DNA of 64,000 nt from Siphonodentalium dalli. Taxonomy: Eukaryota; Mollusca; Scaphopoda; Gadilida; Siphonodentaliidae. The stretch is from positions 53,900,025 to 53,964,024 of the forward strand of contig CP136068.1 of the NCBI GenBank assembly GCA_032622095.1. The letters are read 5' to 3'. The notes under the pieces were generated by a model that was not told the DNA's origin, made no database searches, and saw only the letters and a list, made by a program, of their open reading frames with translations. The translations under genes and the position numbers were made by a program. Below are positions 55,668 to 64,000 of this stretch, in pieces. Numbering within the stretch: position 1 is the stretch's first letter; each line of letters starts with the position of its first letter.

Positions 55668-55776
55668 TGACACCCTCTAAACCTAAAGTGTTCAACCGAT
55701 AGCCATTCCGACCAAACTTTGGACCCGTTTGGTCGGAATGGCTATCGGTTGAACACTTTAGGTTTAGAGGGTGTCA
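55668..55776. repeat. Perfect hairpin: 50-bp arms, 9-base loop
   Basis: Arms 55668-55717 and 55727-55776 are exact reverse complements (outer TGACACCCTCTAAACC, inner CCATTCCGACCAAAC); loop TTTGGACCC. The left arm is the end of a dispersed segment also found elsewhere, while the right arm appears only as its mirror. Confidence 0.95.
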
Positions 55777-55905
55777 GAACACATTCCCCCACTAATTACT
55801 GGTTGGAAAATCAAACTATCAATAATATATATTGTTTGCATGCCATGCAGTAAATGTTTTTGTATCTCAGGATGTATGGGAGGCCAAATTCACATTTATT
55901 AATAA

Positions 55906-56010
55906 TTGAGCTGAAGCGCAATTCAATTGCGCTGAAGCGCAATCAATTGCGCTGAAGTGCAATTAATTGCGCTGAAGCGCAATTCATAATTAATTGCGCT
56001 GAAGCGCAAT
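55906..56010. repeat. Array of ATTGCGC-TGAA-GCGCAAT palindromes
   Basis: Five units 20-27 bp apart, each an 18-base hairpin with a TGAA tip; one arm base is changed in two of the units (GAGCTGAAGCGC and GCGCTGAAGTGC). Confidence 0.9.
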
Positions 56011-56048
56011 TAATTTTTCATATATGGCTAAACCCCCCAGTTAATTAA

Positions 56049-56195
56049 TGAATAAATCCAATAGAAAAATAATTGCGCTTCAGCGCAATTATTTTCCCAA
56101 CTAAAACAGAAGGTACCGGTATGAATAAATCCAATAGAAAAATAATTGCGCTTCAGCGCAATTATTTTCCCAACTAAAACAAAAGGTACTGGTAT
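56049..56195. repeat. 72-bp tandem pair containing the palindrome
   Basis: GAATAAATCCAATAGAAAAA, the palindrome AATTGCGCTTCAGCGCAATT, then CCCAACTAAAACAGAAGGTAC or near-identical, repeated at a 72-bp period. Confidence 0.85.
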
Positions 56196-56330
56196 TGCGA
56201 GTCGCCCCAACTAATACAGAAGCTAATGCTATTGCAAGTCGCCCTGACTGAAACAGAAGATAATTATATTGTGAGTCTATCTGACTAAAACAGAAGTCGC
56301 GAGTCACCCTGAAGTATACAGAATATAATT
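56196..56330. repeat. ACTAA(A/T)ACAGAAG minisatellite, first block
   Basis: Several 35-40 bp units: CCCAACTAATACAGAAG, then TAATGCTATTGCAAGTCGC or similar. Confidence 0.75.
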
Positions 56331-57069
56331 CTATCCAATTTTTATTTGAGTGCAGGACAAAATGTCAGGTACCAGATGAGTGGTGCCTGACATTTGAAAA
56401 TGGCACCTGACATATTATTTCTCTGTATGCTATTGCCCATATTACTAGTAATAGTCTATCATCCGATTTACATGGACAAATATCTTGATTGCTGGTACGT
56501 CTGTATTATCAGTGCTATCTTCTGTAATTTTTGTGTGAACAGAACTGAAGAAATCTGTCAATTATTTCGAACATTACCGGAATTTCCAAAACCTACATCG
56601 TACAACAGCAACCGAAACGAAATGCAGAAGTATGACACTGCCTGTTATTAGTCTCACGATCCACTGTGAGGAATGGAGAAAAATACTACACCCATGGCTG
56701 ATAAACACAATTTACGCAACAAAATTCATTTGATAAGATTTTCAGACAATGCCACGACATTAACCCCGATCGAAAAATATCTATAACCTTCCGCCATATT
56801 CCGGTGCTAATTTTTAGAACAACTGTTTTTTCCAGATATATATTTATCGCCGGGGAAACCCAGCGCCCACACAGAAAAATAATTTCGATTAGTGCCGGTA
56901 TTCTTACAAAAAGAAGTCGCCCAACGCGACAATAAAGGCTACCCAAACAACCACATATAGAAACTTCAAATATAACAGACGAGCATCACGACCAACGTAT
57001 TCAGATTTGCGTCGGGAAATAATAATGCCAATATTTATTATGTACAATGCTTACTAGCTTAGCCAATGC
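56331..57069. other. Interruption in the minisatellite, no gene recognised
   Basis: An 85-codon frame at 56394-56651 begins with a hydrophobic stretch but matches nothing recognised; I do not call it. Confidence 0.35.
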
Positions 57070-57788
57070 AATTTTCGTACCGGACAAAACAGAAGGTACA
57101 GGTACTGAGGTATTGCAAGTCACCACGACTAATACAGAAGGTAATTCTATTGCGAGTCTCCACGATTTATAGAGAACATAAAGAATAAAACAGAAGGAAA
57201 TGTTATCGTGAATTGACCTGATCACTAATACATAAGGCAATGGCAATGCCATCACTGGCATCAGGACAGGAGCTGCCCCGATTCATACAGATGTTAATGG
57301 TATCATGAGTCACCCTGACTAAAACAGAAAGTATATACCGGTATCGCAAGTTACCCCGACTAATACAGAAGGTAATGCTATCACGAGTTGCCCTGATTAA
57401 AACAGAACATAATGCTATTGCAAGTCGCCATGACACTGACTAATCAATCCTATCGAGAGTAGCCCAAACAAATAAAGAAGATAATCCAAAAGTGAATCAC
57501 CCCGACTAATACAGAAGATAATGCTATCGCGAGTCAGCCCAACTAAAACAGAAGATAATGCTATTACGAGTAGCCCCGACTAAGACAGAAGCTAATTCTA
57601 TTGCGAGTCTTCACGATTAATGGAGAATGTAATGCTATCACGAGTATATAGCACCGACTAAAACAGAAGGAAATATGCTATTGCATGTGAGTACCCCTGA
57701 TTAATACAGAAGGCATGCTATCACGAGTCGGCCCGATTCATACAGATTATAATGCTATCATGAGTTGCCCCGACTAAAACAGAAGGTA
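57070..57788. repeat. ACTAA(A/T)ACAGAAG minisatellite, second block
   Basis: About 18 diverged units of 35-40 bp built on CCCCGACTAATACAGAAGG, then TAATGCTATCGCGAGT. It continues after the MITE at 58580-58680. Confidence 0.85.
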
Positions 57789-58579
57789 AGCCCCGGTTCC
57801 ATATCCCCGATTTCACACCCGAATGTTCCCGAATGACTCCCGAATCATACTTTTGCAAAAATCGTGGAGTAAATTCGGGACGAGTCGGGACAGTGAATTT
57901 TTACCCCCGAACATGATCGGGGATATCGGTGCTATCGGGGTCGATTCGGGACAATTCTGGACTCGCTCCCGACAGTTTTGAAATGTTCAAAACTATCGGG
58001 AACCAAGCCGAATCGCTCCCGATTTGTAAATCGTCGGGAGAAATTCGGGAGCAATTCGGCACCTATTCGGGAGTAGTCGGCAGTATTCGGTAATATTCGG
58101 GTGGATATTCTGGAGTAGTCGGCAGTATTCGGTAGGTTATTCCCGAATTCGCCATGTATGGCTGCTTTTATACTGAGATCCGGTGTATCTGCAAAATTCG
58201 GCATCGATTCGGGACGTTCGGTAGCAATTGAATACCAATTCGGTATCTATTCGGCATCAATTCGGTACCAGTTCGGCATTGATTCGGGGTATTCGGCAAC
58301 AATTCGGTGTAAGTCGGTAGTAATCTGGGCAATTTGGCAGCCACTCGCACGAAAGTTCGGGATAATTCTTGATCATTCGGGAAGATATTCGGTAGCATTC
58401 TGGAATACTCGGCAATGTTCGGGACGATTAAATTTTGTCATAATTCGGCATCAGTTCGGCGGCTTTTTGGAATAAAACTCGTCCAGAATTCTCTCGAATG
58501 CTGCCGAGTTGGTCTGGTCCCGAATTTGTGCCGAATATACTAATTCGGGACAGAAAATCGGGAATATGGAACCGGGGCT
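57789..58579. mobile_element. 791-bp MITE with inverted ends and GTA target duplication
   Basis: Ends AGCCCCGGTTCCATAT(C/T)CCC and the complement match over about 25 bases with one mismatch. GTA flanks both sides (57786-57788 and 58580-58582). Joining the flanks gives a normal minisatellite word (CAGAAGGTACCGGT, as at 56108), so the empty site is visible. The interior is made almost entirely of ATTCGGTA/ATTCGGGA-type words in both orientations. There is no coding capacity. A 3-bp duplication fits several superfamilies, so the class is open. Confidence 0.9.
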
Positions 58580-58680
58580 GTACCGGTGTCGCAAGTTACC
58601 CCGACTAATACATAAGGTAATGCTATCGAGAGTCACACCGACTAAAACAGAAGGAAATGTTTTGTGAGTCGCCCTGAAGG
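58580..58680. repeat. Minisatellite remainder after the MITE
   Basis: Three more units (CCCCGACTAATACATAAGG and similar), continuing the array at 57070-57788. Confidence 0.8.
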
Positions 58681-59129
58681 GAACGCTATTATGTGGTGCG
58701 GCAGGGACTTCTAAAGATTTTTCTGAGATGTGGTTTTAAGCGAATATAAAATGACTCAGTCCATAAATCATTTGATATTATCCTCTCAGCCCTTAATGTA
58801 AAAGGTAGGGGTGCTCTCATGATTGTTTACTGTCTTTAGTTAACTCATAATGCTCCTTATAAGAGGCAGGGAAGCAGTCTGAAGCGCAATTGGTTGGTAT
58901 CGCATATGAATTTATGATAATGGAATAACCCACCTATTCAGGGAGCAAATTACTTTTGAAATTTTGATTAGCAAATAACCTCATAATGACATAATTAGAT
59001 AGCATTGTTCTGAAATCATATAAAATTCATACCAAATTGCATAGCTATTATCCAAATTTGGGTAGCAAATTGCAATGCGATACCAGTTAATTATCTCCCT
59101 GCACCTATTCAACCCAACTTTAGTAATAA
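58681..59129. other. Intergenic DNA with one duplicated segment
   Basis: The segment at 58868-58945 (GCGCAATTGGTTGGTATCGC, CATATGAATTTATGATAATG) recurs diverged at 59188-59250. No gene recognised. Confidence 0.5.
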
Positions 59130-59290
59130 TAATTGCGCTGAAGCGCAATTGAATTGCTTGGGAAGTATGTGAAAAATTAATTGCGCTGAAGCGCAATTGT
59201 TGGATATCCCATATGAATTGATGATAATGGAATAACCTATCTATTCAGGGGTGTAAGCTTGTAACAATAATTGCGCTTCAGCGCAATTGA
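59130..59290. repeat. Three dispersed GCGC-TGAA-GCGC palindromes
   Basis: AATTGCGCTGAAGCGCAATT at about 59131 and 59178, and the complementary form with TTCA tip at about 59266; same hairpin as at 55906-56010. Confidence 0.85.
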
Positions 59291-59476
59291 TATGAATCAA
59301 GCATCTCGTTGACGTAAAATGACGTACATGACGTTCGCCTCAACCACGAAACTGGAACTATTTAAATAAAAGAATCACCACACATGACAAACACGCCCTG
59401 TACTGTATGAGCCTAAATAAACCTTCTAATCCTGTATTTTTAATGCACGGATTCTAGGATGCGAAGCGTGTAATAA

Positions 59477-59642
59477 ACACAGAACGACACGATGTGTAAA
59501 TGGGTTTGTCGATACGGCACTCGTGCTGTCGCGGAAGGATAGCACTCGAGGCGCAAGCGCATCTCGTTCTATCCTTACGCGACAGCACTCGTGCCGTAAT
59601 ACCGTATTGACAAACCCATTTACACATCGTGTCATTCTGTGT
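59477..59642. mobile_element. Hairpin MITE-like element, 166 bp
   Basis: Inverted arms of about 66-73 bases (ACACGATGTGTAAATGGGTT and GCACTCGTGCTGTCGCG with complements), with a small insertion in the right arm (TAATACCGTA for TCGATACGG), and a GC-rich loop containing GGCGCAAGCGC. Confidence 0.8.
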
Positions 59643-59680
59643 ATGTATGGAATACTATTAGGGCCACTTCCTAATGGCGC

Positions 59681-59800
59681 CATTAGTAACGCGCCGAAAG
59701 CGACAAAATGTGCGACGTTACGGCGCACTTTTTGTCGCTTTCGGCGCGCCGAAACCTGCGTTAATATCGCACATTTGTCGCTTTCGGTGGCGGCATCTAG
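59681..59800. repeat. GCGCCGAAAGCGACAAA inverted and direct repeats
   Basis: CGCGCCGAAAGCGACAAAAT at 59692 is answered by TTTTTGTCGCTTTCGGCGCG at 59729, and a third word TTTGTCGCTTTCGG occurs at 59776. Confidence 0.75.
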
Positions 59801-59819
59801 ACCGTATCTATTATATATT

Positions 59820-60400
59820 TTGTAAGATCTGTTTGTGTGTCTGTGTATCTGTGTGTTTGTGTGTCTGTGTGTTCGCGATGAACTCGAAAACGGCCGAGCC
59901 GATTTCGATGAAACTTGGTATGTGGGGGTATTTTCGGCCGGCGGGTGGCATGGGCCTATCAATTTGTCCGTGCGACGCCCGAATATCACGGGATTTCGAT
60001 GAAACTTGGTATGTGGGGGTACTTTCTTATGGCGAGTCTCATAAGCATATTCATTTACCCGTGCGACGTTACATTGACCTTGAAATCGGGTAACTTCAAG
60101 GTCAAATCGCCAATTTTGATGGGATTTCGACGAAATTTGATACGTGGGGTTACTTCTGTCCACTGATTGTTTTGGAAGGGTCCAATCGTGACCCCGACCA
60201 GACCTTGACCTTCAAAATTATCAATTCAAGGTCAAATCGGGTAAAACCGGATGGATTTCGACGGGCACGTTTGTCGGGTACTTTTGTCCGGGCAGTGTTT
60301 TTGGACTGGTCAAATCGTGACCCCACTTGACCTTCAAAATGGCCAATTCAAGGTCAAAGCCCAGACGAAGTCGGGTCACCTTCTAGTACTATATATATAG
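59820..60400 (-). mobile_element. GACA-type tailed element, inverted orientation
   Basis: On the minus strand: head ACTAGAAGGTGACCCGACTT with CGTCTGGGC, TTGACCTTGAATTG monomers (about 130 bp, as at 34412-34800), two ACCCCCACATACCAAGTTTC segments (about 90 bp apart), and a tail of CACAGACACACA repeats followed by AAAATATAT. The long open frame on this strand is a by-product. Confidence 0.65.
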
Positions 60401-61489
60401 ATTGAAATTTGAGATATATGATGCATGTTTTTTGCCGACTGGCCCACAAAATGACTCGTTCCCAATATACATGTTACCAATGTCAACAGTCATGGCAAAT
60501 TTCATAAAGATCCGACCAAAGTTACAACCTGTATATAGCCTATGCCAATGGAAATTGTCGACGTACTTATGTTCGGAAACCACTGGCGATGGATACCAAC
60601 CCATGGAAAATTGGTAATATCTCAACTTGAATTTTCATGTTCAGCAGCTTGAGCTAAAATGCATTCTGAAATAGCGTCTTACATATAAAATTATGCAGCT
60701 TCTCATGTCTCAGCCACAAATAATGATAATCCTATATTTATTCGAACAATGTATTCGGAAACACATATGAATAGTACAACCACCGGCCCCTGACACAAAT
60801 TGGTCATAATACTAAAAGTACATATATATAAGACACAGGGGTCCGGGATTTTTTTTAAATTATATTATTTTTAGGGTCACATTCCCCATTTTAAAGAAAT
60901 AATAGTCCAGGCACATTAGGCGTGAATGGGGAAAAGTAAGGAAATAAATCCCGGAAAGCTGATTTGTTTATATTATTTAGGCCATAACATCGCGGATGCG
61001 TCACGAAAAGTCCCCTAAAATCGGAGTTGAGCTTTCGGAGTTAACCAATTTTTTTCATAAAAAAAATAAAAACTTATTCACAATCATAGGAATAATGGGA
61101 TGTTATATCAATTTTTCAGCCGAAACATATACCAAATGTACTCAATATTGTTCAATACACAATTCTCGAACCAGATATACAAATTCAACGGGGGAATTTG
61201 AATGAATTTCGCAGATATGGATATAAAATAACATAATGACCCCAAAAAATGACGATTTTTTCAGACAATCTGTATTATTCGATGTCAAATTTATCGGGCT
61301 ATTCATTACGTAGGCGCAAGCAATTTGTTTTAAACACTGCACAGATATCACTCATCCAACATAATATACGGGATTAGCAACTATACCTATGATAAGTGGT
61401 CAATACTTGTAAAAACATAACCCTACCCCCTAAACTGGCTCTCGTCACATTTTTCCCTTCCGCTAGTCCAAGTGCTTGTTGTAGAAACA
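60401..61489. other. Intergenic DNA, no gene recognised
   Basis: No coding or repeat structure recognised. Confidence 0.4.
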
Positions 61490-62160
61490 CACCAACTGTG
61501 AAAAGGGCGATAAAAGCATGAAACTTGGCACATATGTTCCGTATACGCTACTGTTCATTTTCACATGTGGCGTCATTTGCAACAGGCTCTTCTTAGCAAC
61601 GGTTGCTAGGCAACTACCCGGCATCGGATTAATGCATATGACTGATATCATACGTGTTCTAACAAAGTAAACTACGTCGTGTAGCATGTTTATGGTGAAC
61701 ATATTTGTTGTCAGTTTTGACCTGACTGACAAATTGCCATATTACTTACGTACAAGGGGTGGCGGTTGCTAGGGACGCACACACAATCTAAAAATGCACA
61801 TATGACTGATATTATGGTAGCTTAATTTAACAAACTAAACTACACCTAATAGAACTTTTGTGTTGAAAGCAATTAGAATAGTTGTTGTTAGTGTTGAGAT
61901 GGCTGAAAAAAATACCATATAATTCTTACTTATATGAGTGGTAACTGTTGCCAGGGTCATACCCGAAATACAAAACTGCACATATGACTGATATTATGGT
62001 AGTATTAACGTTTTTATGGTGAAAACAATGGCAGAAAAAAATACCATATAATTCTTACTTATATGAGTGGTAACTGTAGCCAGGGTCATACCCGAAATAC
62101 AAACATGCACATACGACTGATATTATGGTAGTATTAACGTTTTTATGGTGAAAACAATTA
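61490..62160. repeat. Tandem repeat with GACTGATAT(T/C)AT core
   Basis: Units of 130-290 bp, each with GGTTGCTAGG(G/C)- or GTTGCCAGGG-like and GCACATATGACTGATATTAT segments. The last two units (from 61902 and 62031) are about 128 bp long and nearly identical. Confidence 0.75.
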
Positions 62161-62199
62161 TAAATGTTGTTAGTGTGAGTCTAACCAGAATATGGGTAC

Positions 62200-64000
62200 A
62201 CTTATCCGTTGTGGTCCATCAGTTTATATATCGGGAATTCAAAGTGAGAGTTAATATGAGGCATGGCCATAATAGTTATATAAGCCATAGACCCAGACAG
62301 CTAGCTGAGTTATATAATGTAAGTCACGGACCAACTCTACTATATATGAAGAACATAGCTAGGGTCAGCCACCAATATGTTAGCCATGGCCCTCGCCTAC
62401 AATAGTTAGGTTAGGAACCCAGGCACATATATACTCACAGGACCCATGTCCATACATATAGGATATGTACGTAGTATATGTATAGTCCATGAACCAGACC
62501 GCTTCATATAACCATACATGTATGATATCTATGATCATGACCATGACACTGTTACATGGTGCAAATAACCAAGTGCCCACAGATAGACCATGTACTAAGA
62601 TACCATAGACCAAGTCCGATGCACAATAGATTAGTGCACCATGGATTCAGGAACCTATATATGGTATGAACATATGAGACAGTTTTATGACAGACCAACC
62701 TATATATAGATATTGGACCGATGTCACATAGACGAAAGTTAAGGATGGGGGGGGGGGCCTTATAAATAGCCCATACACATATGGCACTGTAGGTTGGCCA
62801 TGGACACATATCCATACGTGTATGCCATGGACCAAGGCCGATATAATTATGTATGCCATATTGAATTATACACAGGCATAAGCAGGTGTCTGTCTATATG
62901 TAGGATATGGACCCACCCCTTGTACGTGATATATCTACACCAAAGACCCAGGTAAGGTTAAATAGTGTTAATACACAAGTGACTGTAATGATGTATGCAG
63001 TGATACAGGTGCATATATGTAGGACATGGACACATATGTCCCTAAATAAAAGCTACGGCACCGGCGTTATCAATCATTTCATAGATTCACATATATGCTG
63101 GTAGGCCATGGACTGATCCACATATATAGGAGACACGTGGACCCCATGCCTACGGGTAAGTCCATGCATGTGCATGGATCCACGTCTCTATACTATATGA
63201 ATACCGTATACGTACGTCCGTTTTCAGCCATTCGACCAACGCCCTATAGCATGAATGTCCCTATCGATTGGTCGTGTGCACCACCATAGCTTGGCTATGG
63301 ACCCAGGCTCATATAGGTAGGAAATTGAGACGGGCCACTATGGACAGCCCATGTATCCAGGCTGATTTAGTTATGACTTTATTACAAGACATTTGTATGT
63401 AAAACATGATCCCATCCCATGAATGTACATGTGGCACGACTATCTAGGTTATAACCACAGCCACGCATACGCTATGGACCCATATGAACACCACATGTAG
63501 TGCAAATACACAAGTGTATATCGTTATGTACACATGCCATGTACCCAGGCAAATCAATAGAACGAATCCTAAATAGTATATCATCGGCCCAGGCCCCTTT
63601 CTATGACATGGACACATGCAGTAGTTAAGACACGTCATCGGGTGCTGTTCCTTAGTAACTGTAGGTTGGTAATGGGCCCATGGCTGCCCATGTAAATGGT
63701 TATTGGTCACCGGTTCCAAAGGGTAGTTCATGGTATCTCAATCTGAAGAAAAAAATATATATAGGCCACGCTCATGTACGAGCTCCTATAGACTTGTAAA
63801 TGACCCATGACCATGTATTGACATATATGTAGTTATGGCATGGATATGAAAGAAAAACAGTTATTTCATACAGTATAGCAACTGGTATGCGGATGCTACC
63901 ACACCGTGATAGGGTGTTCTGCATGGATGCCATTATCAAATGTAGTGCGAATGTCGGATTCCATGGAGGGGGTTCAGGTGGTATCGACATAAATGTGGGT
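62200..64000. repeat. Degenerate CCATGGACCCAGG / ATATATAGG array
   Basis: Words such as CCATGGACC, GACCCAGGC, CATATATAGG, AGGATATGGAC and ACATGGACACAT recur every 30-60 bases on both strands throughout, without fixed period. All open frames here fall within these words. It runs to the window edge. Confidence 0.65.

Noticed and set aside
59426..60163. 245-codon frame on the minus strand
   Set aside because: It runs through a hairpin element, CGAAAGCGACAAA repeats and the tail of a GACA-type element; the length is due to GC-rich repeats.

Overview
The window looks like gene-poor, AT-rich nuclear DNA of a marine invertebrate. A mollusc or other lophotrochozoan is my guess, from the RTE-like repeat tails (GACGGACGACGGACGC type), the GACA-tailed interspersed elements and the many small inverted-repeat elements; no host marker gene confirms it. 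There is no prokaryotic organisation: no operons, no rRNA or tRNA genes, and coding DNA is confined to mobile or virus-like sequences and their relics.

Layout. 1-12.5 kb: intergenic DNA with several tandem or dispersed repeats and one dead LINE (3.85-5.79 kb). 13.67-22.53 kb: an 8.9-kb inverted repeat (arms about 4.4 kb, axis near 18095). Each arm carries a gene for an A32/FtsK-HerA-type DNA packaging ATPase fused to zinc fingers and a polyglutamine tract. The axis is a GC-rich hairpin made of an outer stem enclosing two smaller hairpins. Each arm also contains a 3.1-kb unit flanked by inverted copies of one 80-95 bp sequence, so the whole looks like a head-to-head dimer of a linear hairpin-ended element. 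The right-arm gene is open, with a TATA box and a poly(A) signal; the left-arm gene has a stop codon and has lost its second zinc finger.

22.5-27.4 kb: a terminal-inverted-repeat element with a palindrome cluster, otherwise unrecognised DNA. 27.40-45.94 kb: a recent tandem duplication of a 9.2-9.3 kb unit. Each copy holds, on the minus strand, a degenerate copy of a large multi-domain gene (N-terminal Cys-rich part, central conserved part, PIN-like part, CXC-like Cys-rich tail) split by one apparent intron and broken by in-frame TGAs and frameshifts. The two copies carry different additional lesions.

45.9-47.1 kb: two head-to-tail repeat elements with 122-bp monomers. 48.25-48.69 kb: a Ty3/Gypsy integrase tail with chromodomain. 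49.3-51.8 kb: a 2.5-kb element with terminal inverted repeats and no visible transposase. 52.4-60.4 kb: minisatellites, hairpin elements (one with a perfect 50-bp stem), a 791-bp MITE whose empty site can be read from the flanks, and repeated ATTGCGC-TGAA-GCGCAAT palindromes. 61.5-64 kb: degenerate tandem repeats.

The most interesting object is the 13.7-22.5 kb palindrome: a packaging ATPase in a unit whose ends and centre resemble the folded terminal repeats of hairpin-replicating DNA genomes. Both this palindrome and the 9.3-kb duplication could in part be assembly products, and this should be tested first.
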